Source of the DNA: Cavenderia fasciculata
Lineage: Eukaryota > Evosea > Eumycetozoa > Acytosteliales > Cavenderiaceae
NCBI RefSeq assembly: GCF_000203815.1
Contig: NW_004457708.1
Location: 744,001-808,000, forward strand
Length of the DNA stretch: 64,000 nucleotides
Direction of reading: 5' to 3'
Positions 11,768 through 23,160 of the stretch are shown here, in pieces (within the stretch, counting starts at the first letter, position 1; each line of letters starts with the position of its first letter). The translations under genes and the position numbers were made by a program. The notes under the pieces were generated by a model that saw only the letters and a program-made list of their open reading frames with translations, had not been told where the DNA came from and searched no databases.

Positions 11768-13642
11768 TTAATTTAAATAATTTAATTTACTTTCCATTGC
11801 TTTGTTGTATGCTCTTTTTCTTGCGTTTGATCTGTAAAAGAGGATGGATGTAGTGGCAACAGCTATAGCAACTACACCAACCACAACGACAATCACAACA
11901 ATCTTCCATGTTGCAAATGAATTGTCTTTGTCACACCCAGCAGAATCATTGTTGTCGACATTGATCAATGCTGAAAAATCTGGATCGATTAAAGAGTATT
12001 GTGCATAGGGTATATGTATACCTACATATAAATCTGATTGAGGAGAGAGTTGAGTTGTATCATTTAATAATTCGTTACGACAATAGGTTGGGAAACCATC
12101 GTTGATCGATACTTGTAGGAATCGACCATTGAAAAATGTACCGTCTCCTTGAAACACTGATAGATATTGAAGTGACCCATCTTGTCCAATGACTACACTC
12201 TGTCGGTCATTACCACATTGATCCGATTGGTCACCTAGTTTGGTAGTGAATACAATTCGGAGATGATTCAATCTAGATTGGAAGTTCCATTGATCGATGG
12301 ACATTGACACTTTGATACTATTGGGTGGTAGTTGTTTGGTGACACCTGCAAATTCAAATGATCTAGATACATTGGCATACTCTATAATCGACATGATTTG
12401 GTTGGCGTGTCCCTCGATTTGGTTCAATCTATATTCAACTCTGTTGACAGTATCATTCCACGTGTTATTGGTGACTGTCCAATTATTGGTAAAAAATTGG
12501 TAGATGACTTGATCGTCAAGGTCGAGTTCTTGGATTGACACGATTGTAAAGTTGAATTGATAGTCACCGATTTTATAAGACACGGTTGGTGTGTCTGAAA
12601 TGACTGGGTTGGCATCGGGGTTGACCGTACCCTGACACTTGTCACCGTAATACCCATCAACACATTTACAATAGTATTCCAATACACCCGCAGTAGTCGA
12701 GTTGGTACATGTCCCATGAGTACCGCATCCATCTTGACCACATCCACTGGTTGTTGGCGAGCTAGTATTTACAATAACGGCAAGGTTACTTGATTGAAAC
12801 TTCCATTCTCCAACATTGACAAAAACATTTGCACTTCCAACAGATAATACTGCGTTTGCATCCAATTGACAAACAACTATTGTTCCATTACCAGACACAT
12901 CTACAATATTACATAGATTATCATTAATCTTGATTTGAATGGGTGTATTTGGTAATTGTCCAAAATCACCAATCATTGTAATATTTGAATTATTTTCAAC
13001 ATTTATAATTGTTGGAATTGATGTTATAAATGGGAATCCTAAAAAAATGATATTTAATTAATTAAATATATAATTAGTATTATTATATTTGTTTGTTTGT
13101 TTTGATTGTTAATTTTAATTTTACATACTTGATTTAAATGAAATATTTGTATTTTTAGATGTCATTTGATTCGATAAGAGAACAGTGACATTTCCATCTG
13201 GTAACATTTGATTCAATATACAAGATGCCAATGGTGGATAATCTGATGAATGGTCGACGAGACAGATGACACCATCGATTCGAATAGCTGGTACCAATTC
13301 AATGGCAGTGAGGGTAAAATTGAATCTAGTTCCATTGTTTGCTTGTTCACTCGATGTCGATACGATGTCAATATCGGCATACACCCAATAAATAGTTTTA
13401 ATGTATCCATAGGTGTTTGAAAAAGATATGGTAGCACTTCTTATGCCAGCACCAAATCTATAATCAAACATTGAGTTTGCAACTTTCATTGTCAAATTGG
13501 CTGATATATCACCTAGTGTACCCCATCCGAGGTTTCTACCCGTAAGGGTTATAGTCTCATTATCAAATGTTCTCCATAATGTTTGGCCAAGTAAAACCAT
13601 TTGACCTTAATAATTAAATAAAATAAATAAATTAAATAAATC

Positions 13643-13680
<38 letters not shown>

Positions 13681-15513
13681 TAACATACCACAATTAGGAG
13701 GCATAGTGACAATCAAAGAAGTTGTAATGGGGACACTACCAGGGAAACATTTAAAACAATCTGGAATATTTGTGATTGAAGTACCAAGTGCATTAAATCC
13801 TTGGAATTGACAAAAAGATTGTGGAACATCTCCTGTAATATTGATATTGGATGAAAAATCTATATATGCTCCATAAGCTCCAAGTGCAAATTGATCTGGA
13901 ATGATTCCACTCAAGAAATTTCCAGATACCGATCTAGAATAATAATAAATATTAATTAATTTAGTCTGTATTCCACAAAAAGTAGGTAAGTAAGTTTAAC
14001 ATACATCGTAGTAGTAGTTCTTGACCAAACTCCTAATGGAAATTGTGTTAAACTTCCTTTAATAATACTATAGATTTTTTTTAAAAAAATATATAAGAGA
14101 TGATATTCCAAATTTTGTTTTAATAGCTATTAATAATAATAATAATAATAATACATACAAGGTACCTAGATTTGGTGGATAAATAGTAAAACCAAGTGAA
14201 GTCATATCCAATGAATTGGTAATATTGATAACAGTCAATGCTGTGAGATGACTTAGATCAGGTGGTGATATAGATACTGATTTGGTGTTAATCTTGAGTG
14301 TTATTAAACTGGGCGCATTTACAAGATTGAAATTTACATTTCCAGTAACTGTTGGTTGTGCTTCTTGACTTGAAATATTACTTTAAGAAGAAAAAGAAGA
14401 GAAATGAAAAAAAAGTTAATTAATCAACAGATTGTTTGTTACAAACTATAACTATAGTAACCACACTTGTCTTCATTCTACATACAATTCAGTTAGATTT
14501 GGTAGATCGATGGTATAAGTAGATGCACCATTTAAATCAGAGAGAACTGCACTTAGTTTGAATAAAGATTTAAAGTTGGTTCCACTCAAAACAATATCGG
14601 CATTTTGAGAGTTGGTAATATCCAATCTTGTCATGAGTGTATTGACGGTCGATGGTAATAATTTGAGTGAAGAAACATGACCAATAGTACTATATATATA
14701 TAGAAGGTTAATAAAGACACTCTTAATATTATTTTGTAATTTAACATACGGAAATTCAATAGAACTGTCAAGAAAGAAGGGATCAGTGAATTCAATACCA
14801 CCAGTAACATCATAAAAACTAAAAGTATGGGAATGTATCTATTAGATATTGTTTCAACATCAATTTGTGATTATTCATTATTTGTATATATAGTTACAAT
14901 GATTCAATGGCAGGGAATAAAACGGATGGATTAAAGGTTAATGGAAGGATGGGGGTGAAAATGTCCATATATGTAAATGTTTTGAGTTTGGGAAGCGGAT
15001 TGTTTAACATGGCAGAGACACTTAATGAATAATTTGCAACAGGGTTCATATTAATAATATAGAAATCGGTCAATTCTGGTAAGTTGAATCCTTGTAGTGT
15101 GTAATCTGGCATTCCAAGCCCATTAACAACCGTGGCTGAATCAATATGACTATAATAAAAAGAATAAGTAAGTATATATATATTACAAGTTTGCTATTTT
15201 CTTGTGGTAAAATACATACAGCTTCACTAAATTACCTGATGCATCACAAGAAAAAGCTGGGTTTGCACATATTGCTGTTGGGCCAGGTAATGCAACTTGT
15301 AATTGTTTTGATAAGAAATCGATAACTTTGACTATAATATATTTGATTGATTGTTTGATTAAGAAGAAATGAAAGGAAGGGTGTTAATGAAGCAATGTGT
15401 TTTGTTGCATTGTTGAAAATCTACGAACCTCCATCAGGTGTAAGTGTTTGAGTATTACAGCATTGTAATACAATCAATCCAATAAAGATTAACACTTGAA
15501 TCAGTCTTGTCAT
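11768..15513 (-). CDS. LRR-TIG-EGF single-pass surface protein (ComC-like family)
   Basis: Likely cell-surface adhesion or signalling protein. Ten exons traced: 15513-15429, 15331-15220, 15149-14898, 14818-14750, 14689-14486, 14380-14159, 14067-14005, 13933-13689, 13605-13129 and 13038-11768; they sum to exactly 1000 codons. The N-terminus is a signal peptide (MTRLIQVLIFIGLIVLQCC). Exons 2-8 encode leucine-rich repeats such as NFLSGIIPDQF. Then come IPT/TIG-like beta domains (two stretches around FDNETITLTGRNLGWG and PFITSIPTII), an EGF-like Cys cluster (CGTHGTCTN...YYCKCVDGYYGDKC), a long Asn-glycosylation-rich ectodomain, one transmembrane helix (IVVIVVVVGVVAIAVATTSI) and a short basic tail. 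Architecture matches dictyostelid ComC-like proteins; the specific paralogue is not known. Six consecutive introns (2-7) have phase 2. Confidence 0.9.
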
Positions 15514-15719
15514 GACTGTATCTATTCTGTATTTCTATTTCTAATGATTGATTAGGCTCATGCCTTGTAATGACCATGAGGTAGGTAAGGTTTGAGCAAG
15601 TTGGGAGAAAAAGCGAGATACGATTAAAAGTATTAGCTCGTTTTCCATAAGATTAGATTTTTAGATTAAGATATTTTTTTGACGAGCTTTGAAAAGATGC
15701 GAAATCTCGATAGAAGAAA

Positions 15720-15754
<35 letters not shown>

Positions 15755-15871
15755 ATATATATATACATATATATATATATCTCTCTTCTCTGTCTATATA
15801 TATAAATGGTTGTACTTTTGCAAATGGTCGTATTCCCTTGTTGTATGTTTTATATATATTATATTATATTA
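15514..15871. other. Promoter-side spacer of the LRR gene
   Basis: About 360 bp between the LRR gene start and the EMC10 stop. It contains a 41-bp AAAT microsatellite and a following TA-rich tract. No gene is seen. Confidence 0.5.
15717..15757. repeat. AAAT microsatellite followed by TA tract
   Basis: Uninterrupted AAAT units over about 41 bp, continuing into an ATATAT-rich stretch to about 15780. Confidence 0.9.
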
Positions 15872-16965
15872 TTATTTTTTCTTGGCAGCAACGGCGGCAC
15901 CAGTGGCGGCACCTTCACCTTCGCCTCCAGCAGTTGGCATAATGGCATTGACGAGTGAAATGAGAACCAATGGAACAATAAAGTACCACTAAAGTATACA
16001 TTTTAGTAAAAATAAATAAACAAGAGAGAAAATTAATAATTATTAATTGTGATTAATTCCATCCATCCATCCATTCTTTTCTTTTTTTTTGTAGACTTAC
16101 ATATTTTCCAATGAATGATTGTTGTTGTTCTTCAGCTTCCTTTTCTGTTTTTGGAGGTTCAATCGCTGGTCTAAATATAAATATAATAAATAAAGATGGT
16201 TTGATTGTTTGTTAGTATTGATTGTATTGCTTCTAACCAATCTGCGTGCATGCAATTCAATTTCGAATTGTTTCTACATACTTTTGAGCCATAGTAGTAA
16301 CTGAAATTTCAACATATACAGATTCCTTTGGAGTATTAGAGACTGGTGATTCAGTGAGATAATGACTGACTCCAATTAAATTTAAATTGGTTGCATCCAA
16401 ATGCAACTTGACGGTTTCATATTGCAATGAAGAATCGTTTAATATACGTCTTGGGAGTGATGCCAATACTGGTTTACTATCTTTTGATGTTAAATCTGAT
16501 TGTATAGTAGTGGTCAATACTTCTGCTTGTTCTTGGTATTCCTAAATGAAAATAGTCAATCAGTCAAGTCAGTCTTCCATCAATCAATCAATCAATCGAT
16601 CTATCTATCTATCTATCTATCTCTGTTTCAAGCAAACATACAATCTTTTGTTGTGGTGTCAATGGAACACAAGTAGTAGTGATAACCTTTCTCTTGTCAT
16701 TAGAGTTCATCAATCCGTTGTTTTCATTGTTACCAATGACTAGTCTTGCTTTAAAGGTGATTGTGCAACGTGGTGTCTCACTATTCAAATGTTTGACTGT
16801 ATATATTATATCTTTGATCTGTTGTTGTTGTGTTGGTATAGTTGGTTGTTGTTGTTGAGTTGGTTGTTCTTTTGTTGCAGCATTTGATGATTGTGCAAAT
16901 ACAACCGACAAGGTTACAAACAAGATGAATAGAGTTATTGATATTTGTTTCATCATCTTTATCAT
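15872..16965 (-). CDS. emc10: ER membrane protein complex subunit 10 (EMC10) homologue
   Basis: Predicted lumenal/membrane subunit of the EMC, which inserts membrane proteins into the ER. Four exons, 16965-16642, 16541-16282, 16170-16101 and 15988-15872, join in frame to 256 residues. The first ATG gives a signal peptide (MIKMMKQISITLFILFVTLS). The middle is a beta-rich lumenal domain. The C-terminus has the family hallmark: Lys/Glu/Gln-rich linker, QQQSFIGKYWYFIVPLVLIS and a Gly/Ala-rich tail with a short transmembrane segment, which parallels the animal EMC10 sequence EQKSFFAKYWMYIIPVVLF. The last exon is only 39 codons and would be missed without splicing. It is head-to-head with the OS-9-like gene. 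The identification rests on the C-terminal pattern from memory. Confidence 0.85.
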
Positions 16966-17133
16966 CCTATGATCCTTTTGTACTTGAGTTGTTCAAAGTA
17001 AAGTAAAGCAAAGTAAGTAAAAAAGAAATGAAGTGCATCGTCATCAATAAAATTAATTTTGTTCAAACTTGTTAGTTTAATTTATTTAATTCAAAAGAAG
17101 ATACAAATAAATATAGATAGGAGACAGATAGTA
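16966..17133. promoter_or_regulatory. Shared upstream region of EMC10 and OS-9 genes
   Basis: Only 168 bp separates the two divergent start codons, so both promoters must sit here. It includes an AAGTAAAG repeat near 17000-17020 and AT-rich tracts. That it acts as a bidirectional promoter is inference from spacing. Confidence 0.55.
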
Positions 17134-18564
17134 ATGGAGAATCGTCGACGATTGGTATTACTGATATTGACATTGTTGGTTATTGTCAACTTGTGCAGTT
17201 TATTGATTCATCCATGTCTCGCTGTTGAACAAGTGCAACAACAACAACAACAACAACAGCAAGCCGTCGAACCCGTTGTTGTTATAGTTGGTGAAGAAGC
17301 TGATGCAGGTGATAATAATAATAATAATAACCCATCATCATCATCAACTCTACCGGTACATACAAAGGATGAAGATAATCAACAACCTACTACTATTACT
17401 AGCAACACAAAGAAAAGAAAGGAACAACAACAACAACCAATTAAAGTAAATGTAAAAAATAAACCAAAGGAATCTCCTACAACAACAACAACACCTACAA
17501 CAAAAACTGATCAACCAACCAAACTTACAACAACTACAACAACAAAGGTTGACCAACCAATCAAACCAAAAGAAAAAGAAGAAGAGGAGAAGAAACCAAA
17601 TATACCTGTTGTTGTGGATACTACCAAACAAGAAGAAGAAGAAGAAGATATTGAAAAGGAAAAGAAAAATGAACAAAAAGCTACTGCTACAACTGGTACA
17701 CCATCATCATCATCATCATCATCATCGACAACTGAAAATACTGGTAGTAGTACAACTGCTGCTACTGCCAATTCTAAACCAATAAGAAAAAAGAAACAAT
17801 CAAAGTTTGAAGTTGTGATTGGATCGATTACACAACGTTCACATCAACAACTTTCACAACACTTGCCAATTGCAAAGACTGAATATCGTGATCGATTCAT
17901 CAACAATCCCAAATATGAAATGATGCCAATGGCATTGGCCAACGGTTCGAAATACGAGTGTTATGTACCTGCAGTGTTGGAGGAATACAGAAATACGTGG
18001 GTACCTATCCCAACAGCCGCTGAATTTGCAGAGCTTCTCTCTCCACTCGACGGACACTGCATGTACAAACCAACCAATGGTTGGTGGACATACGAACTAT
18101 GCTACAACAAGGGTGTTAGACAACTACACTATGACAAACAAAAGATCGTCACCGAGTACAATGTCGGTCTGGCACCTGAATCTGGTGAAATCAAAGGATT
18201 GGATGCATCATTTATCGAACAATACAATAAATATGGAGAAGCACTTCAACACATGACCAATGCACAAATGGAGGCATTCGAGCCACCAACTCCACGTCAA
18301 GTAGAGGCTGGACAAATCCCATACTATGTAGAAATCTACAATGATGGTACAGCCTGCGAAGTATTGACTGGTGTTAAACGTCAAACAGAGGTTCGTTTCT
18401 ATTGTAACGCTGATAACCAACAATCCTATATATTCGAAATCCAAGAACCTTCAACTTGCATGTACTATCTTAAAATTTATACCAATCTAATGTGCACTCA
18501 TCCATTATTCCGTCCAAGACAAGATGCTTCAATGGATATTGAATGTTTCGAAGCAAAGAAATAG
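17134..18564 (+). CDS. OS-9/Yos9-type ER lectin (MRH domain)
   Basis: Predicted ER-lumen lectin that recognises trimmed N-glycans on misfolded proteins and delivers them to ERAD. Start chosen at ATG 17134 because it gives a clean signal peptide (RRRLVLLILTLLVIVNLC); the frame is open further upstream but without a better start. Single exon, 476 residues. After a Gln run and a long Thr/Lys/Glu low-complexity region (about 30-230), an MRH domain covers about 290-465. Visible family marks are GWWTYELCYNKGVRQLHY, DGTACEVLTGVKRQTEVRFYC and TCMYYLKIYTNLMCTHPLF, with paired Cys residues and the Gln, Arg, Glu and Tyr sugar-contact positions characteristic of OS-9. The long Thr/Glu insert before the domain is unusual for the family but typical of dictyostelids. 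The neighbour EMC10 also acts in the ER. Confidence 0.9.
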   Translation: MENRRRLVLLILTLLVIVNLCSLLIHPCLAVEQVQQQQQQQQQAVEPVVVIVGEEADAGDNNNNNNPSSSSTLPVHTKDEDNQQPTTITSNTKKRKEQQQQPIKVNVKNKPKESPTTTTTPTTKTDQPTKLTTTTTTKVDQPIKPKEKEEEEKKPNIPVVVDTTKQEEEEEDIEKEKKNEQKATATTGTPSSSSSSSSTTENTGSSTTAATANSKPIRKKKQSKFEVVIGSITQRSHQQLSQHLPIAKTEYRDRFINNPKYEMMPMALANGSKYECYVPAVLEEYRNTWVPIPTAAEFAELLSPLDGHCMYKPTNGWWTYELCYNKGVRQLHYDKQKIVTEYNVGLAPESGEIKGLDASFIEQYNKYGEALQHMTNAQMEAFEPPTPRQVEAGQIPYYVEIYNDGTACEVLTGVKRQTEVRFYCNADNQQSYIFEIQEPSTCMYYLKIYTNLMCTHPLFRPRQDASMDIECFEAKK

Positions 18565-18664
18565 ATAGAGAAAAGAGATAAATAGATAATAAATTAATAA
18601 TAATAATAACAACAACAACAAAATAATAATATCCTAAATAATAATAATAATAATAATTAATTTA

Positions 18665-20755
18665 TTATTTTGATTTATAGAATACCATCCAAGGTGGAAG
18701 AGGATGCTTTGATTTAAGGAATGGAGCAAAAACAGTACGAAGTGCAGGAATATCGTCTGGAATACCAATCGAATCAAATGTTTGGTCTGTGTAGAGATAT
18801 AGAAATTCAATGGTAGGTGGTAATCCTCCTTTGGGAATACGATAGTTGTATTTGGGAGGAAGTGCATATGTTTTGAGGTTGGGAGGAAGCACGGAAACAT
18901 CGATTGGATGGCTAAAGAATGAAGAATCTCGAAGTGAAAGATGTTCAAGTGTATTGGGTAATTGTCCAATTGTAATGGGTTGGTTAAACTTTACTCCAGG
19001 TGTTAATCTGGTGAGATTGGGTGGAAGATGGTTTAGTGGTTGGTTAAAGTCATGTGATAGTTGTAGATTCTGTAACGAGTGTGGAAGAGTGTTTGGTTCG
19101 AATGCATAGTTGTATGGTTTGGGGAGTGTTAGTTTGGTGAGTGATGTGGGTAGGACCGACTCTTCCAACTTGTGACGATAGTGACTTTCAAATGACAGCG
19201 ACTCGAGTGTTGCTGGTAATTGACCAGGTAGGATGGGGTGGTTGAATACTGACCCATTTGCAAACGTCAGGTTTTTGAGTGCAGGTGGTAAACTCTCAAG
19301 TGGAAGGTTGTAACTCGATCCAAAAGCAATCGTTGTGATGGTTGGTGGTATTAACCCGCGTTCATCAAGAGATTCATCAAATCTGTCCCAAAAGAAGATC
19401 GTTTCAAGTCCCATTGGTAGCATACCCGGTAGAAGAGTGTACTGGTAGCCGCAGTTGTACAACATGTCGAGTTTCTTGAGTCCGGAGGGCAAGTTATCGA
19501 GTGGGTGGTCGAAATACGACTCGTCCGAGATGATTAGGTTGGCCAATGCGCTTGGCAGCTGCCCAGCGACAAACGGCTGGTTGTACTTGGCACGTTGTGC
19601 AAACAAGAGTGTGTCTAACCCCTCGGGCAGAGTACCCACGGGGATTGGAGAGTTGTACTTGCAATTCTTGCCAAACTCGAGTATCTTTAGTCCGGCTGGC
19701 AGACACCCAGGTTCCATCGGGTTCCTGAATCCAGCGCCATCACCAACATACAAGTTCTCCAACGTCGATGGGAACGCACCTACCACAAACTGTTGCTGTT
19801 TGGTGGTTGTGTACATGGTCAATGTCACAAGACTAGTATGCGCGATAACACTTGGGTCGCTCAACGGGATGGTAATCTCGAGATGAGTCATGTTGGCAGA
19901 AATCGAGTTGGACTGCAAAAAGGTGTTTGCACCAAGACAATTGTCATAAACAAAGTAGGTGATACCTGGCAGCACGCTCACAGCCACTTCAGAGAGTTGA
20001 GCTACCACAACCATGCGCTCTACATAGGTCGGTAGTGCTGGGAACTGCTCCCACGCACTCAGACGTAACCCAGTAATCTGTAAGTGTCTCCACTTGGTCT
20101 GCGTGTACTGCTTGCGTGCCAACACCTTGAGAAGCTGCTTTAAACTGTCAACACCTTCGACCGACAAGATGACATAGCAATCCAACAAAGACATTCGATT
20201 GTAAGTGTCGAATCGTTCCTCTGAGAAATAAAATGCATCTTTCAACTCGAGGCAATGTTTCTTGTGATACATCCATTTGCAACTATAATACAATGCAATA
20301 CGGTCTGCATCCTCTGGTAACAAATCGTATATCTCTCTCCATAAAAGGTCTGGTAATTTTGAAAAGATTGATGATGATGATGAAAATGACTTTATCTTCT
20401 CCACAACATCTGCACCTGCAGATATAGTAGTAACCAACGACGACGTATGATCAATACTACTACTTTCACCGGTTGTATTTTTGACAGCATGGTTGAAACT
20501 TGTATTTTGTAGTAACGATTGAATGACAGGTTCAAAGTTCTTGGTGACCATTATATTTGATAACCCAAACACCTCTTTGTTTGCTTGTAGTTGTTTCCTT
20601 TGTTCCTCTGTTACAAAGGTGACTTTGATTGTCTGGTCATGTATCTTTTCAAAGTTGGTTATTAAGCATTGTTGAACATGTTGATAGCTGTTGTCGTACC
20701 ACAGTCGCTTTTGACAATACGGACATGTTATCTTATCCTCTGTCGTATCCATCAT
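18665..20755 (-). CDS. FNIP-repeat protein with N-terminal zinc-binding motif and F-box-like segment
   Basis: Single exon, 696 residues. N-terminus has CPYCQKRLWYDNSYQHVQQC (C-x2-C-x11-H-x3-C), a likely zinc-binding finger. Around residues 130-170 is an F-box-like segment (LPDLLWREIYDLLPEDADRIALYYSCKWMYH). From about residue 290 to 690 come repeated units of about 22 residues with a core of LP-x-(G/T/S)-L-x-x-L and F/Y-N-x-P-(I/L), the dictyostelid FNIP/IP22 repeat. Such proteins are thought to be substrate adaptors, but no partner can be read from the sequence. Codon use around 19500-20100 is noticeably more GC-rich than its neighbours. The reading frame is intact and the start is the first of two adjacent ATGs. 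Confidence 0.85.
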   Translation of the reverse strand: MMDTTEDKITCPYCQKRLWYDNSYQHVQQCLITNFEKIHDQTIKVTFVTEEQRKQLQANKEVFGLSNIMVTKNFEPVIQSLLQNTSFNHAVKNTTGESSSIDHTSSLVTTISAGADVVEKIKSFSSSSSIFSKLPDLLWREIYDLLPEDADRIALYYSCKWMYHKKHCLELKDAFYFSEERFDTYNRMSLLDCYVILSVEGVDSLKQLLKVLARKQYTQTKWRHLQITGLRLSAWEQFPALPTYVERMVVVAQLSEVAVSVLPGITYFVYDNCLGANTFLQSNSISANMTHLEITIPLSDPSVIAHTSLVTLTMYTTTKQQQFVVGAFPSTLENLYVGDGAGFRNPMEPGCLPAGLKILEFGKNCKYNSPIPVGTLPEGLDTLLFAQRAKYNQPFVAGQLPSALANLIISDESYFDHPLDNLPSGLKKLDMLYNCGYQYTLLPGMLPMGLETIFFWDRFDESLDERGLIPPTITTIAFGSSYNLPLESLPPALKNLTFANGSVFNHPILPGQLPATLESLSFESHYRHKLEESVLPTSLTKLTLPKPYNYAFEPNTLPHSLQNLQLSHDFNQPLNHLPPNLTRLTPGVKFNQPITIGQLPNTLEHLSLRDSSFFSHPIDVSVLPPNLKTYALPPKYNYRIPKGGLPPTIEFLYLYTDQTFDSIGIPDDIPALRTVFAPFLKSKHPLPPWMVFYKSK

Positions 20756-21405
20756 TGTCGTTCTTTGAGAGAGTATTATTTGTTATCACAACAACAAAGA
20801 AAAGAATATAGCTGAGAAGCAAATGAGACCCATTTTTACTAATTTAATTTTAATAACTGATTAAAACGGAATGAAAACAGAATTTCTATTATAAAATATG
20901 AAAATTATGTTTGTTTAATATTTTATACGATAAGATTCAGAATACTCGAATACATAAGGTCATATGATGTAATAGAGTAAAAGAGTATTCTATAATAAAG
21001 ACAACGAGATATATATACAAAAATAATAATAAAAGGGTTGTGATACAAAAGAAACAGATTACAATGAAATGTTCATAGTTTGGGTAAAAAGAATAAGAAG
21101 TTTTTATTTAATTAATATTATTCTCTGTAAGATATTTAAAATGTTGATCTTACATGTATACTAGATATGAGTACATTTTTTATTATTATTATTAAAATAA
21201 ATGATTTTAATAAACTCATAAATGAACGCACATTGATATGGTTGAATTTAATTTTTTTTGTTTTTTATTTTTGTTGATCTGCCGATCTGCCGATCTCTCA
21301 CTCGTTTGTTTATGATCCTTAAACGTAAACCTAGTGTTAAGACTTTTTGGAAACAAAAGAAACAAACATTCACTATTATAATTATATCATGTTTGAATAG
21401 AATGT
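20756..21405. other. AT-rich spacer between two minus-strand genes
   Basis: About 650 bp with no supported gene. A short direct repeat GATCTGCC(GATCTGCC)GATCTC lies near 21275-21297. The rest is AT-rich low complexity, and presumably includes the FNIP-gene promoter and the lipase 3' UTR. Confidence 0.45.
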
Positions 21406-22821
21406 TTATTGGATTCGTGTGAAGGAGTAGGATGAAGTTGAATTGTTGGTAAATGCAAACACATATTCAGAACCAGCGGGGATGATTGGTGTAACGCCGC
21501 CAACTGGGGAGAGACGCCAATAGATGGTGCCGTTGACGGTTGATGGAGTTAGTCCCCACATACTAACAGGCTCGATATTTGGATCAGACCTAAAGACTGG
21601 ATTGACAATGTCGACGGCTCCATCGTTGGAGAGGGTCCCAACTACATTGGTGTAGTTGAATCCTCCTGCAATCCAATATCTGGTGATATTTAGAGAGATT
21701 GTAGGATGTCCCAGCTCAGTTTCAGTCCAGCCATGGCAGAAGGTTTCGAGGTCAAAGGCAAAATAACTCCGATGGTATAGCATGACAGAGTCTATCGTGT
21801 CAAATTGGGTCCATGGAACTGAGCTACCTGTGGAACAGTTTGGTTGTTCGGTCAATGGGCAAACGACGAAATGAGGGAACTGAAAAGGATTCTCTTCGTA
21901 GTCATCGAACCACACCTCAGTGCTGACATGGGTGTAGGTGGCATCGGCTCCAAGGAGGTTGAACACAGGTAATGGGAGATGAGGAATTGTGTCCTCGTAG
22001 TTGACGACTCTGTAGCTTGAATGAACATAGGAATCGAAGCACACCTCGAAATCCTCATTTCCAACTCTGGGCGACCCATAGGTGTACACGGTCATGTTTC
22101 CATAGGGTGAATATGATAATGCGAAATCCAAAGATGCAAGAGCTAATGAAAAGTTAATAAATGAATATTATATATTTATATTTTATGATTACCTACTTGC
22201 CATGGCTCCACCCAAACTGTGACCAAGGATGGTTAAACTATCGATGGAATGTTGCTCAATGATATCGACCACCCTTGAGCGAAGGCCACCGCCCCCAACT
22301 CCGTACCAAGTATCATAAAAACCACTAGAGACCTTTGGGGTGCCACTGGTACATGGTATCGACGTGGCACTGGGATCTGGATAATTTTTTTGGGTGACAA
22401 AATCCAAATCTTCAAGGTCATTGAAAATGCTATCGGTTCCCCTGAATACCAAATAATCTGTATAATGATAATAAAAATATATTTTGATCAATTATTTTAA
22501 ATTGATCTGATAATTCTATTTTAAAAACTTACGGTTGGAAAGGTGTTGAGCAAGGTAGAACAAGCTTCCATAATGCCCCGGGTCTACATGAATGAGATTA
22601 AAAGTGTTGGGTTGACCAGAATTATTGAAAAAGCCATGGGCCAAGGTCCTTTCGCAGATCTCGGCAGGACAGGTCCAAGAGGTGACATTGTCACCAAAAC
22701 AGTAAGCAGCATAACTCATGACGAGTCCTTGATAGGCCAATGGTTCCTCAAAATTTAATTGGCTCTTGGCTATAGAGATGCATAAAATAAATAAACAAAT
22801 AAACAATATTTTTATCGACAT
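21406..22821 (-). CDS. Secreted class 3 lipase-like hydrolase
   Basis: Predicted secreted triacylglycerol-lipase-type serine hydrolase. Exons 22821-22533, 22457-22197 and 22142-21406 give 428 residues. A signal peptide (MSIKILFICLFILCISIAKS) is followed by the alpha/beta-hydrolase core: strand HYLVFRGTDS, nucleophile elbow GHSLGGAMA (Ser near residue 180), VYTYGSPRVGN, and the acid loop VVNYEDTIPHLPLP. The likely catalytic His is in the HRSYF segment that follows. A C-terminal region of about 130 residues, rich in Thr/Asn/Gly with a beta-sandwich look, extends beyond a minimal lipase; it could be a binding domain. All motifs for activity appear present. The second intron (22143-22196, 54 bp) falls just after the nucleophile elbow. 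Confidence 0.9.
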
Positions 22822-23160
22822 ATCTGATATATAAATATAAGTTGGTGTATTTAAATTTGTGGCTCATTAATGCTATCATTTAACAGCTCCACTTGTCAAA
22901 AATATTATTTGACAGAAGCTTGTGAAGAACGAGAAGAATTACATATTGTTGTAATAAAAAAGATATTTTGGTCGGGTCAAAGGGTCCGATTGGACCATGT
23001 AACCATTGATATTTTTGTTCTTTAAACAAAAAAATTGTCAAAAGATTCAGAATCTGAAGATTTTCTACTTTTTTTTCAACATTTTGATTGACCATCATCT
23101 GGTTTCCTTCACTCAATTTTCTTTTTATTTGTTTTGAAAGAAGAAGTATTACCTATTAAA
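22822..23160. other. Divergent spacer between lipase and secreted-protein genes
   Basis: About 340 bp between two divergent start codons, presumably holding both promoters. Short open frames here are not protein-like enough to call. Confidence 0.4.

Noticed and set aside
17350-17785. Several frames opposite and beside the OS-9 low-complexity region
   Set aside because: Products are Phe, Asp or Lys runs caused by simple repeats in other frames.
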